IMG/VR virus record: IMGVR_UViG_3300044731_001110
Coordinates: 1 to 64,000 of that record
Source of the DNA: a virus
DNA length: 64,000 bases
Direction: 5' to 3' (one strand)
Position numbers and translations under genes: made by a program. Shown here one piece after another: positions 36,022 through 44,554 of this stretch; position 1 is the first letter of the stretch, and every line of letters starts with the position of its first letter. A model generated the notes under the pieces. The model made no database searches. It was not told the origin of the DNA and saw only the letters and a list, made by a program, of their open reading frames with translations.

Positions 36022-36543
36022 ATGAAAAAAGTATTTAAAGATTTTTTAAACAAATATTATAAAGAAAGTTTAGTCAGAAAAAAAGATAAAAATCAAAAAG
36101 ATTTTGGGTCAAAAGTTAATGATTGTATAGTACAAGTCTACAATAAACATTCTGATAAACAAATAACAAGTAAAGACGTTATTTTACCGTCAGGTTGTTA
36201 CTCAATGATGTTAGAAACTGAAGATGAAAATGTATTTACAAAATGTTTGTCTGTTTTACCAAATGTGAACGATATAATTGTGAGTCAAATTAAATCTTGT
36301 ATAAAAGGTCAAAACGTTACTTGTATTAATGGTGTTGGTTTCACAATAGAAAAAGCAGGTGATATGACATATACGGATTGTTGTGGTCAAACTAATACAA
36401 ATTTTTACAATGAAAATAAATATTTTCTTGATATTTGTATAAAGAGTGATTCACTTTTACCTTATGATAAAAAAGGTAGACCGGCTAGCATTGTTAATAT
36501 AGAATATGGTAACCAAAAATGTATTTGTAATAGTAAACAATAA
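36022..36543 (+). CDS. Hypothetical Cys-containing protein after fibre 3
   Basis: A 173-residue protein of unknown family. The N terminus is very basic (KKVFKDFLNKYYKESLVRKK). The rest has ten or so cysteines, including an adjacent pair (TDCCGQTN) and a terminal KCICNSK, and looks like a single beta-rich domain (VILPSGCYSMMLETEDE; GVGFTIEKAG). It lies 18 bp after the fibre 3 stop and upstream of a 60-residue gene and a terminator, so it ends the adhesin transcript. It may be a fibre chaperone or accessory protein (inference only). Confidence 0.65.
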   Translation: MKKVFKDFLNKYYKESLVRKKDKNQKDFGSKVNDCIVQVYNKHSDKQITSKDVILPSGCYSMMLETEDENVFTKCLSVLPNVNDIIVSQIKSCIKGQNVTCINGVGFTIEKAGDMTYTDCCGQTNTNFYNENKYFLDICIKSDSLLPYDKKGRPASIVNIEYGNQKCICNSKQ

Positions 36544-36562
36544 ATCAAAAATAAAAACAAAA

Positions 36563-36745
36563 ATGGAAATTAAATTATTATTTAAGTATGAAGAACCAAA
36601 AACAATTGGTGAACACAAGGTAATTGCAATCAGACAAGTACCAAGAGGAATTAGATTTAGAACTGAAAATGGACCAGTCCTTAAAGAAGTTGCATTTAAA
36701 GAAACTTGGACCGAAGAAGAATTGCACGCATTATTATTAAATTAA
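36563..36745 (+). CDS. Small hypothetical protein (60 aa)
   Basis: I start at the ATG at 36563 (MEIKLLFKYEEPKTIGEHKV), after an A-rich leader; an open frame upstream overlaps the previous gene and is unlikely to be used. The protein is charged and compact (VIAIRQVPRGIRFRTENGP; TWTEEELHALL). No known family. A strong terminator follows. Confidence 0.65.
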   Translation: MEIKLLFKYEEPKTIGEHKVIAIRQVPRGIRFRTENGPVLKEVAFKETWTEEELHALLLN

Positions 36746-36753
36746 TAAATTAA

Positions 36754-36784
36754 AGCCCTCCCCAAAATAAAGGAGGGTTTTTTA
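36754..36784 (+). terminator. Rho-independent terminator of the adhesin region
   Basis: CCCTCC/GGAGGG stem with an A-rich loop, followed by seven T. It separates the adhesin region from the replication genes. Confidence 0.88.
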
Positions 36785-36785
36785 T

Positions 36786-36814
36786 TTGACATTAGTTGGT
36801 TAAATCAATATATT
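36786..36814 (+). promoter_or_regulatory. Sigma70-like promoter for the DNA polymerase gene
   Basis: TTGACA (36786-36791) and TATATT (36809-36814) are separated by 17 bp, close to bacterial consensus. A TATTTAT element overlaps the -10 (36811-36817). It could serve early expression of the polymerase. Confidence 0.6.
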
Positions 36815-36831
36815 TATTTAGGTAAGGTAAA

Positions 36832-36848
36832 TTTCGTAAACTACGAAA
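36832..36848 (+). promoter_or_regulatory. Perfect hairpin in the DNA polymerase leader
   Basis: TTTCGTA-AAC-TACGAAA, 7-bp arms with a 3-base loop, 30 bp upstream of the ATG at 36879. T4-type polymerases repress their own mRNA through a leader hairpin, so an autoregulatory operator is one possibility. Confidence 0.55.
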
Positions 36849-36878
36849 GCAAATAAACCACTCAAAAAAAATATATTT

Positions 36879-39671
36879 ATGATTACAGCAGAGGAAATTA
36901 AATCCTTTCTGGAAGGGAATGATCCAGAAGAACACATTGTGGCGATAGAATTTGACTATCAAAAAGACCACATTTATAAAATCAAAGAAGTACCGGGAAA
37001 AGGAAAATCAATCGTTAGGGATAGTCTAATTGCATTTGCGTGGGTTGGTGACCTACGTGGTCTTAATTTTTATCAAGGATCAAAAGCTTTACAAAAAGAA
37101 GCGATGTCTAAATACGGTATCGTAATTGAAAAATTAAGAACAGATGGTAATGAACAGTTAGAGAACGGATTAACGTTTCTTGTTAAATCGTTAAAAGGGT
37201 ATAGAGCTCTTTCACAATTTTTCCGTGACGGTGGTATTGATCCTTGGGGTGAAAAAGCAAAAGACAAGTTTTTAATGTTAACCCCAACAGAACAATTTCT
37301 AATATCAAAAGAAAAAAGATTATTTAAAGGATTTGATGAATACAATGATATTACAAGACTTGTATTTGACCTTGAGACGACCTCTTTAGAACCAAAGGAT
37401 GGTCGTATCTTTATGATTGGAATTAAAACAAATAAAGGTTACAGAAAAGTAATTGAGTGTTCAAACGAAGATGAAGAAAGACGGGGTCTTGTTGAGTTCT
37501 TTAAAATTATAGACGAGATAAAACCTTCAATTGTTTCCGGGTACAATTCAGCAAACTTTGACTGGTATTGGATTTACGAAAGATGTAAGATGTTAAATCT
37601 TGACATTAAAAAAATTGCAAAGTCACTTCACGGAGAAAGGTCAATAACACAAAAAGATTCAATGTTAAAACTTGGTAATGAGGTTGAGAAATTCACTCAA
37701 ACACAAATGTGGGGATATAACATTATTGATATTATACATTCAGTTCGTAGGGCTCAAGCAATTAATTCATCAATAAAAGAAGCGGGTCTTAAATACATTA
37801 CAAAATTTATTGATGCTGAAGCTGATGACCGGGTGTATATTGATCACGACAAAATTGGGTCAATGTATAGAGAAAAGAATTTATATTGGTTAAATATTGA
37901 AAATGGTAAATATAAAAAGGTCGGTGTTGATGAAAAAATAGATGAGATATGTTCAAGAAGAACTGATATCTATATTCAAACAACTGGTGATGACATTGTA
38001 GAGCGTTATCTTGACGATGACTTAGAAGAAACCCTACTTGTTGACGAAGAGTTCAACCAAGGTTCATTTCTTCTTGCATCACTCCTTCCAACGACATACG
38101 AAAGAGTCTCAACAATGGGAACCGCAACAATCTGGAAACTTGTAATGCTTGCTTGGTCCTATAAGAATGGTCTTGCAATTCCTGCTAAAAAAGAAAAAAG
38201 AGGTTTTGTTGGGGGGTTGTCAAGATTGTTGAGGGTTGGGTATTCTAAAAACATTTTAAAACTGGATTATTCGTCACTTTATCCTTCTATTCAGTTGGTT
38301 CATAATGTATTCCCAGAATCGGATATAACAGGTGTTATGAAGGGTCTATTATCCTATTTTAGGAATACCCGAATTATGTATAAAAATTTGGCTGAAGAAT
38401 ACAGTAAAGTTGACCCAAAAAAATCAAAATCTTTTGATACTAAGCAGTTACCAATTAAGATATTCATAAATTCACTTTTTGGTGCTTTATCCGCACCACA
38501 GGTTTTTCCTTGGGGAGATATGGATAAAGGGGAAATGATTACCAGTACTGGTAGACAATATTTACGAATGATGATAAATTTTTTTGGTGAAAGAGGATAT
38601 TCTGCGACCGTGATGGATACAGATGGGGTTAATTTTTCAGTTCCGGATGGTGTTGAAAATAGAAGATACATTGGTAAAGGTTTAAATTGGAAAGTAAAAA
38701 AAGGTAAAGAGTATTTTGGTGAGGAGGCAGATGTTATGGAATTTAATGATTTAGCAATGAAAGGTGAAATGGCTCTTGATACGGATGGTCAATGGCCAGC
38801 ATGTATTAACCTTGCTCGTAAAAATTATGCGTTAATAACAGAAAAAGGTAAAATTAAATTAACAGGTAATTCAATTAAATCTAAAAAAATGCCAAAATAT
38901 ATTGAGTTATTTTTAGATAAAGCAATTAAATTACTTCTTAATGGTGATGGACAGGGTTTTGTTGAGTGGTATTATGAATATCTACAAAGAATATTTGACC
39001 AAAAAATCCCCCTTATTGATATAGCAAACAAAGCAAAGGTTAAACAAACAATTGATGACTATATTAAACGAAGTAAGACAACAACAAAGGCTGGTTCTTT
39101 AATGTCAAGACAGGCACATATGGAGCTTGTGATTAAAGAAAATCTAAATGTTAGTCTTGGTGATGTTATTTACTATGTGAATAATGGAACAAAAGCGTCT
39201 CACGGTGATGTTCAAAAAGTTAATAAACCAAAAAAAGGGTGGAATGAAGAACAATTAAACACCTTCTTTTCAAATACAAAAATAAATCCGGATACAATAG
39301 AATCTGTAATCCAACTTAATTGTTATAGAATTGACCCACAAGAATTAGAAAGTAACCCAGGATTAACCGGTGAATATAATATCCAAAGAGCAATTACTAC
39401 TTTTAATAAAAGGGTGGAACCGTTACTTGTTTGTTTCAAAGAAGAGGTTAGAGATGGACTACTTGTCAAAAACCCAGAAGAAAGGCCTTTATTCACTAAA
39501 GATCAGTGTGAACTAATAAATGGTGTTCCGTTTGAGGAGGAGGATCAAGATAAATTAGAAGATGTTATGACAATATCCGATGAAGAATTAAAATTTTGGG
39601 AAAGTATTAATACATCACCTTACCATATGTATGAGGGTATTGATCCATATATGCAAAAATTTATTTCATAA
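36879..39671 (+). CDS. 43: DNA polymerase, family B (T4 gp43-like)
   Basis: A 930-residue replicative polymerase. The 3'-5' exonuclease domain shows Exo I (VFDLETTSLEP, about residue 163) and Exo II (SGYNSANFDWYW, about 221). The polymerase domain shows motif A (LKLDYSSLYPSIQ, about 460), motif B (NSLFGALSA, about 530) and motif C (VMDTDGVNF, about 580). Motif C has Gly where Ser is usual (DTDS). The length is close to T4 gp43 (898). It lies alone behind a terminator with its own sigma70-like promoter and a leader hairpin, and is followed by RHH-like and HNH genes. It replicates the phage genome. Confidence 0.95.
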   Translation: MITAEEIKSFLEGNDPEEHIVAIEFDYQKDHIYKIKEVPGKGKSIVRDSLIAFAWVGDLRGLNFYQGSKALQKEAMSKYGIVIEKLRTDGNEQLENGLTFLVKSLKGYRALSQFFRDGGIDPWGEKAKDKFLMLTPTEQFLISKEKRLFKGFDEYNDITRLVFDLETTSLEPKDGRIFMIGIKTNKGYRKVIECSNEDEERRGLVEFFKIIDEIKPSIVSGYNSANFDWYWIYERCKMLNLDIKKIAKSLHGERSITQKDSMLKLGNEVEKFTQTQMWGYNIIDIIHSVRRAQAINSSIKEAGLKYITKFIDAEADDRVYIDHDKIGSMYREKNLYWLNIENGKYKKVGVDEKIDEICSRRTDIYIQTTGDDIVERYLDDDLEETLLVDEEFNQGSFLLASLLPTTYERVSTMGTATIWKLVMLAWSYKNGLAIPAKKEKRGFVGGLSRLLRVGYSKNILKLDYSSLYPSIQLVHNVFPESDITGVMKGLLSYFRNTRIMYKNLAEEYSKVDPKKSKSFDTKQLPIKIFINSLFGALSAPQVFPWGDMDKGEMITSTGRQYLRMMINFFGERGYSATVMDTDGVNFSVPDGVENRRYIGKGLNWKVKKGKEYFGEEADVMEFNDLAMKGEMALDTDGQWPACINLARKNYALITEKGKIKLTGNSIKSKKMPKYIELFLDKAIKLLLNGDGQGFVEWYYEYLQRIFDQKIPLIDIANKAKVKQTIDDYIKRSKTTTKAGSLMSRQAHMELVIKENLNVSLGDVIYYVNNGTKASHGDVQKVNKPKKGWNEEQLNTFFSNTKINPDTIESVIQLNCYRIDPQELESNPGLTGEYNIQRAITTFNKRVEPLLVCFKEEVRDGLLVKNPEERPLFTKDQCELINGVPFEEEDQDKLEDVMTISDEELKFWESINTSPYHMYEGIDPYMQKFIS

Positions 39672-39708
39672 CTTTTTAATAAAAGTGAAACTTTAATAAA
39701 CTAATAGA

Positions 39709-39715
39709 TATTTAT
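39709..39715 (+). promoter_or_regulatory. TATTTAT element upstream of the RHH gene
   Basis: ATATTTATATT lies only 3 bp before the ATG at 39719. If it is a -10 element the transcript would be leaderless or nearly so. Confidence 0.4.
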
Positions 39716-39718
39716 ATT

Positions 39719-39874
39719 ATGGGGAGACCAAAGATTAAACAAGAGGATAAGAAAATAAAATTTGGTATAAGTTTAGATCCTAAATTATACCAAAAAATAA
39801 AAGAAGATGGTCATAAAGTCTCCACATTACTTGAAAAATTAGTTAGGGAGTATTATGGAAACAAAGATTTGTAG
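39719..39874 (+). CDS. Small ribbon-helix-helix-like protein (51 aa)
   Basis: A short frame read directly from the sequence: MGRPKIKQEDKKIKFGISLD, then PKLYQKIKEDGHKVSTLLEK and LVREYYGNKDL. The strand (KIKFGISLD) followed by two helices separated by a turn fits CopG/Arc-like ribbon-helix-helix DNA binders. The MGRPK start is common in such repressors. It overlaps the HNH gene by 20 bp, so it may control or accompany that nuclease. Confidence 0.65.
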   Translation: MGRPKIKQEDKKIKFGISLDPKLYQKIKEDGHKVSTLLEKLVREYYGNKDL

Positions 39875-40505
39875 TAAATGTAAAGAAGAAAAAGAATTAT
39901 GTTTTTTTGGTGTTGACAAAAAAAGAAATGATGGTTTAAGATTACATTGTAATGATTGTAGGAAAATAGAAAGTCTTGAATACAGAAAAAGAAATCCGGA
40001 GAAAAGAAAAGAAACCATAAAAAAATATTATGAAAATAATAAAGAAAAAACAAAAGAAAAAGATAAAGTTAGGTTTTTAGAAAATCCAGAAAAAATTAGG
40101 GCTATTAAATTAAAATCTTATCATAAAAATAAAACTAAAGATGAACAAATTGATAGAAGGAGGAAGTATCGTAAGTACAAACGGAAAACCGACGAAAAAT
40201 ATAAATTGGCTGATACTATTAGAAGTAGAATAAAATTTTACTTACAAAGGAACAATATAACAAAAAAAAATAAAACTTTTGACATTGTCGGTTGTTCACC
40301 GGAATTTTTAAAAGAACATATAGAAAAACAATTTAAAGACGGAATGACCTGGGAAAATTATGGTTTTTATGGGTGGCACATTGATCATATAATACCATTA
40401 TCTTCCGCTAAAACCGATGAAGAATTATATAAGTTGTGCCACTATTCAAACCTACAACCATTGTGGGCTAATGAAAATTTAAGTAAAGGTTCTAAAATCT
40501 TATGA
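39855..40505 (+). CDS. HNH endonuclease
   Basis: A 216-residue protein. Two CxxC pairs at the N terminus (CSKCKEEKELCFFG; CNDC) form a probable zinc site, followed by a very basic helical region (about 35-115). The HNH nuclease is at the C terminus: GWHIDHIIPLSSAKTDEELY, CHYSNLQPLW and NENLSKG. The pattern is that of free-standing HNH homing-type nucleases of phages. It lies directly downstream of the DNA polymerase gene, a frequent target for such elements, and its stop overlaps the convergent gene at 40500. Confidence 0.88.
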   Translation: METKICSKCKEEKELCFFGVDKKRNDGLRLHCNDCRKIESLEYRKRNPEKRKETIKKYYENNKEKTKEKDKVRFLENPEKIRAIKLKSYHKNKTKDEQIDRRRKYRKYKRKTDEKYKLADTIRSRIKFYLQRNNITKKNKTFDIVGCSPEFLKEHIEKQFKDGMTWENYGFYGWHIDHIIPLSSAKTDEELYKLCHYSNLQPLWANENLSKGSKIL

Positions 40506-40871
40506 CATTTTAATACCGTCGGATGAGACGATATACCAATTACCCTCAACAAATTTAAACTTAACACAAGCTCCTTTTTCTAAAAGGAGCTCATCCCACT
40601 CTTCATCTATTAACCCAACATCAGACTTAACTAAAGTTTTTGTAAGAGATTTTACTGTAATTTTTTTTACAATAGTAGAATTTAAAGTAACTTCTGAATA
40701 ATCAACGTCTTTAACAATTAAGAATGTCTCATCATTAGTTGTATAAACTGGTTCGGAAATTACCTTATGAATTTCTTTTGGTTTCTCAATGGTAATCTTT
40801 GGTTCAACAACGGCTTGTGTTTGATATCGAACTATATTTTTTCTCGGTGTTATATTTTCTACCCTTATCAT
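40500..40871 (-). CDS. Hypothetical protein downstream of the neck protein
   Basis: A 123-residue protein that overlaps the gp13-like gene by 4 bp (ATGA). The N terminus is extended and charged (NITPRKNIVRYQTQAVVEPK). The C-terminal half looks like a small beta domain: FLIVKDVDYSEVTLNSTIVK, then GACVKFKFVEGNWYIVSSDG, which resembles the repeated beta barrels of phage head-decoration and fibre proteins. I do not recognise the family. Likely structural by context. Confidence 0.6.
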   Translation of the reverse strand: MIRVENITPRKNIVRYQTQAVVEPKITIEKPKEIHKVISEPVYTTNDETFLIVKDVDYSEVTLNSTIVKKITVKSLTKTLVKSDVGLIDEEWDELLLEKGACVKFKFVEGNWYIVSSDGIKMS

Positions 40872-41998
40872 ATTACATAAATTTGTCTAGGCATAGCCCT
40901 AAACTTTAATTGTTTATTTAAGTTTTCTGCTAATAAAGCTTCCCTTTCCATAACCTTTTCTGGTTTTAACCTAGTGAGTCTACCTTCGGCACCAATAAGC
41001 TCGTCAATTAGTTTTGTCTTCTCATCTTTAGCTTCAGTTGCAAGTGATGTGTAATCCATTGTAAGATCACCACCTTCACCAGTTTTTAAATTACCACTAA
41101 ATTTACCACGAACTCTTGATAGTGTTTCTTTACAATATGCAATAAACCACCTTCTAACCCAAACTTGTGCTGGATTATTTAAATCTAACCAACTCATCTT
41201 ATCAAATGGAACATCTGATGGTAATTTTATAATATCCGGATTATTTGCTAAACATTTATCTCTATCTCCAGGACCAACATCATAGTACCAATACCAAACT
41301 TTACCTTTTGTTAAACTTGCATTACCCCAGTCAAATTTACCACCTGGTGTGTTCATTAAATGAATTGCTTTTTTACCATCAGGTAGTGCGGTAATTCTAT
41401 ATGTTAAATCACCAACAATAATTCTTCTTTGGATATTAATTTCTTGCATTCTAAGTAACATATCAAAAGCCGGCATCATAAAATAACTACCACCCATACT
41501 ACCCATTTGAGCAAGTCCACCTCCACCACCTAGACCACCACCTAGTCCTAAAGCACCAAAAGACCAAGGGTCAAACATAGTATTATTTAAAGTTGGTGGT
41601 GTAAACCAAAGTAATTCATTAATTTCTCTATTTGCTGGAATTTCATATATTTGTTGGTTTGGTACCAACTGAATATAGTCTTTTTTTAATTCCCATTCAC
41701 CACCAGCTTGTAAACCTACAATTTTTGAATAGGCATAAGTATATCTTGTTTCATAATCTAAACTTCTTGTTGTAAAAGCTTTTGTTAATGATTGAGTATC
41801 TAAATTTAGATTATTAAGTGCTGTCCATTGAGATTCAATTAACCAATCTTGTACATATTGTGAATACTCGTCAATTGAAAATTCAAGTAATGTGTCCATT
41901 TGTTCGTCTTCTAATTCGACAGAACGTAATGGTGCACCAAGTAAATGTCTTACTTTTGTGTATAATTTACTTCTTTCTGGTTCGTCAATAATTGCCAT
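40868..41998 (-). CDS. 13: Neck protein, T4 gp13-like
   Basis: A 376-residue protein. Its N terminus follows the gp13/neck-protein pattern found in T4-like phages: YTKVRHLLGAPLRSVELEDEQ, then MDTLLEFSIDEYSQY. The centre has a Gly-rich loop (GALGLGGGLGGGGGL). The C-terminal half contains WYWYYDVGPGD and MDYTSLATEAKDEKTKLIDE. gp13 joins gp14 at the head-tail neck and closes the packaged head. Its gp14- and gp15-like partners are on the opposite strand about 5-7 kb away. A TATTTAT element precedes it. Confidence 0.75.
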   Translation of the reverse strand: MAIIDEPERSKLYTKVRHLLGAPLRSVELEDEQMDTLLEFSIDEYSQYVQDWLIESQWTALNNLNLDTQSLTKAFTTRSLDYETRYTYAYSKIVGLQAGGEWELKKDYIQLVPNQQIYEIPANREINELLWFTPPTLNNTMFDPWSFGALGLGGGLGGGGGLAQMGSMGGSYFMMPAFDMLLRMQEINIQRRIIVGDLTYRITALPDGKKAIHLMNTPGGKFDWGNASLTKGKVWYWYYDVGPGDRDKCLANNPDIIKLPSDVPFDKMSWLDLNNPAQVWVRRWFIAYCKETLSRVRGKFSGNLKTGEGGDLTMDYTSLATEAKDEKTKLIDELIGAEGRLTRLKPEKVMEREALLAENLNKQLKFRAMPRQIYVI

Positions 41999-42011
41999 AT
42001 TGTTTTTTTAT

Positions 42012-42018
42012 ATAAATA
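42012..42018 (-). promoter_or_regulatory. TATTTAT element upstream of the neck gene
   Basis: ATATTTATATAAAAAAACAA, read on the minus strand, lies 13 bp before the ATG at 41998 in a 20-bp intergenic gap. Candidate promoter. Confidence 0.5.
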
Positions 42019-44112
42019 TCAAGATTTTGGTATTACTAATCTTTTAAGGTCAAATTTAAATCTTTCATTTTTTGATAAATCCCTAATAATATCTTGTGGT
42101 ATGTTGTCACCAAGTCTTGGTACACCATATCTTTCACCTAACGAATTAAATAAACTAACAACCTCTTTAGTTTTTTCATCACCAACTAAAAATTCTCTAT
42201 ACTGGTCTACTGTAACATTTGGGAATTTGATAGCACCGACCATTGTTTTATCCATTTTCAATACTTTTGTTGATAGTGATATTGTTTGTGCTTCTCTAGT
42301 TCTTCCAGATTTTAACAAGTTTGGTGTTTTAATAAGTTCAATAATTCTATTTTTATCATAATAATATAAATCAACACTCATATTTTGTTGGTTTGGTACA
42401 CCAACAAGTAAACCTGTAATATCTGTTAGTAAAAAATTTAATAAATCTTCAGCTTGATTTTTTAAATCTTGATTCTCACTTTTAAGTAGTAATTCAAGAA
42501 AATTTGGGTACTGACTCAACTCTATTAATTTATTTTTATTTTCTTGAGAACCATTATATCTTGATACAAATTCACCAACAGATTTTCTAATACTTTTAAG
42601 TGAAATTCTTTCACCAGTATTTCTAATAATCTTACATGAAAGTTTATCACCATTTTTTGTTAATACGTCAAATGGTGAAGACAAACTAGTTGCTAAAGTC
42701 CCATCAAGAAAACCAGTAACCATACCTTCAAAATCAAAACCCCTTGTTTTACTTTTAACAAATCTTTGGAAATAATTATTAAATCTATACCTTGATCTTT
42801 CAGAAACATTATTTAAATCAAGTGACATTAACTCTTGTAAAGTTCTATTAAAATTTATGGTACCTCTCTCGATTTCAGCACTTATAATATTATTTATAGC
42901 TTCAGCCGCGGCTTCAGCATCTAAAGGAATAAGACGAATTTTTTGTAATTCTCTAGACATAATCTTTTTAATGTCCGGATCAAGTTCCTCATTCTCAACA
43001 ATCAATCTTGCTATTGATTCTGATAATTTTTTTCTAGATTTTGAAACAAACAAATCATTTACAAAATCCCAATTAATATGATTCCAAAAATTTTTAATAT
43101 ATTCGTCTCTTTTATTTCTGTATCTTAAATAATAAGCATGTTCCCACAAATCAAGACCAAGTAATGGATAGCCACCATCTTTAATAATATTCATTAAAGG
43201 GTTATCTTGATTTGGTGTTGACATTATTTTTAATCTATTTGTTTTTGTTAACACTAACCAAACCCAACCAGACCCAAATCTTTCTTTGGCAACCTCATTA
43301 AATTCGTCTTTCATTTTTTTAATGTTGCCATATTGTTTTGTAATCTTTTCAAAAATTTCACCTTTTGGTATTTGTTTTTTTGGTGATAACATTTTCCAAA
43401 ATAAGGCATGATTAAAAGCTCCACCGGCATTATTTCTAACACTTGTATCAAATTTACTTATTGATTTAATAATATCTTCAAGGTCTTCATATTTTAAAGT
43501 TGTATTACTTAGCGCCTTGTTTAATTTTTTAACATATCCTTTATAATGTTTGTTATAATGAATATTCATAGTTTCAGTACCAACAAATTTGTTTAGTGCT
43601 GAATATGCGTATGGAAGTTTTTCAATACCAATTTTTTTCATTTCAAGAAGTAGATTGTTTTTAATCTCTTCTTTTTCGGTTAATAATATTTGTTCGTTTA
43701 ATAATTTAATTTTTTTATTAAAACTTTCATACATCATCTCTTCTTTATCTGGATTGTCTTTTTCAAATTGTTTAATCAAAGAACCAGCTTTTGCATTTGC
43801 CTCATCTTCTAGTGGTCCACCTATATCTTGTCCTGGTTTTTTTCCTTGTAAATTTATTTGTTTTTCGTGAATCCATTCGTGTGCCAATGTTCTGGCAATA
43901 TCACGATTCATTCTTCCTTTTGTAAGAATTTTAAGTTCTGAATCTTTTGTTCTACTTCCAGAGGACATTGTACCATATCTCTCACCGGTAAAAATAATTG
44001 TGATATCATCTTTTAATGGATGTTTTTTTTGTAAAAACTTAATAAAATTATTCATAAGTTCTCTGTCTTTTTCAGACATATCACATTTGATGTGTTTAAC
44101 TTTTACTTTCAT
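42019..44112 (-). CDS. Metallopeptidase / Mn-type superoxide dismutase fusion protein
   Basis: A 697-residue three-part protein. Residues 1-120 contain a zincin motif, LAHEWIHEKQ (H78, E79, H82), with GPLEDEANA (E102 or E104) as a likely third ligand. Residues 155-355 are a complete Fe/Mn superoxide dismutase domain with metal ligands H185 (NIHYNKHYKGYV), H235 (AGGAFNHALFW), D321 and H325 (LDLWEHAYYLRY). They also have FGSGWVWLV and NQDNPLM. The Gly-Gly before the second His and the Gln in NQD resemble Mn-type enzymes. Residues 365-697 are an unknown domain with FDFEGMVTGFLDG, SPFDVL and LSCKII, which could be PD-(D/E)XK-like. Its context suggests a virion or internal protein. Confidence 0.85.
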   Translation of the reverse strand: MKVKVKHIKCDMSEKDRELMNNFIKFLQKKHPLKDDITIIFTGERYGTMSSGSRTKDSELKILTKGRMNRDIARTLAHEWIHEKQINLQGKKPGQDIGGPLEDEANAKAGSLIKQFEKDNPDKEEMMYESFNKKIKLLNEQILLTEKEEIKNNLLLEMKKIGIEKLPYAYSALNKFVGTETMNIHYNKHYKGYVKKLNKALSNTTLKYEDLEDIIKSISKFDTSVRNNAGGAFNHALFWKMLSPKKQIPKGEIFEKITKQYGNIKKMKDEFNEVAKERFGSGWVWLVLTKTNRLKIMSTPNQDNPLMNIIKDGGYPLLGLDLWEHAYYLRYRNKRDEYIKNFWNHINWDFVNDLFVSKSRKKLSESIARLIVENEELDPDIKKIMSRELQKIRLIPLDAEAAAEAINNIISAEIERGTINFNRTLQELMSLDLNNVSERSRYRFNNYFQRFVKSKTRGFDFEGMVTGFLDGTLATSLSSPFDVLTKNGDKLSCKIIRNTGERISLKSIRKSVGEFVSRYNGSQENKNKLIELSQYPNFLELLLKSENQDLKNQAEDLLNFLLTDITGLLVGVPNQQNMSVDLYYYDKNRIIELIKTPNLLKSGRTREAQTISLSTKVLKMDKTMVGAIKFPNVTVDQYREFLVGDEKTKEVVSLFNSLGERYGVPRLGDNIPQDIIRDLSKNERFKFDLKRLVIPKS

Positions 44113-44117
44113 CTTTT

Positions 44118-44124
44118 ATAAATA
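44118..44124 (-). promoter_or_regulatory. TATTTAT element upstream of the SOD fusion gene
   Basis: AGTATTTATAAAAG, read on the minus strand, lies 5 bp before the ATG at 44112. Candidate promoter giving a very short leader. Confidence 0.45.
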
Positions 44125-44129
44125 CTTTA

Positions 44130-44161
44130 TAAAATAAAAAACCCACAATAGTGTGGGTTTT
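44130..44161 (-). terminator. Rho-independent terminator
   Basis: Nine-base arms AAAACCCAC/GTGGGTTTT around a 6-base loop, with a T-rich tail on the minus strand. It ends the transcript of the two small genes at 44183-44887. Confidence 0.85.
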
Positions 44162-44182
44162 ACAAAATTAAATTAATATTAT

Positions 44183-44530
44183 TTAAACACCCTGTGTTAC
44201 TTTTGTAAATATACAAGTAGCAATAGCTAATGCTTTATCTTTTGCTCCGGCAGCAACTAATTCTTGACCACATTTTTTATATCTCTGTTCTGGATCTGGC
44301 ATTGGCGGTAATTTCTGATTTGTTACAATTTCAGAAAATAAACTAATACAAGCCGGTATTTTTGTTAAGTCAGTAATTTCAACGTTATTGTTAATACATT
44401 CTTTAACTGTTTCTGGTATTGATTCTACATTTTCGTTTAATTTCATTTTTGAATTTAAATATCTTTGTTCGGAAAGAATATTTAACATTTCCATCTTTCT
44501 TATTTTAGTTTGACTTCTACTATTTAACAT
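44183..44530 (-). CDS. Hypothetical protein, small helical
   Basis: A 115-residue protein of unknown family. A basic, helical N terminus (MLNSRSQTKIRKMEMLNILS) contains ILSEQRYLNSKMKLNENVES, similar in style to short leader peptides on other proteins of this strand. The C-terminal part has paired cysteines (KKCGQELVAAGAKDKALAIA; TCIF) and is probably a small helical bundle. The gene 24 bp upstream encodes a similar-sized protein with the same CxxxG/Cys layout (ECKKDGFNPSLCLSKAM), so they may be distant paralogues. Confidence 0.6.
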   Translation of the reverse strand: MLNSRSQTKIRKMEMLNILSEQRYLNSKMKLNENVESIPETVKECINNNVEITDLTKIPACISLFSEIVTNQKLPPMPDPEQRYKKCGQELVAAGAKDKALAIATCIFTKVTQGV

Positions 44531-44554
44531 AATTTTTATTTTTAATTTAATTTA

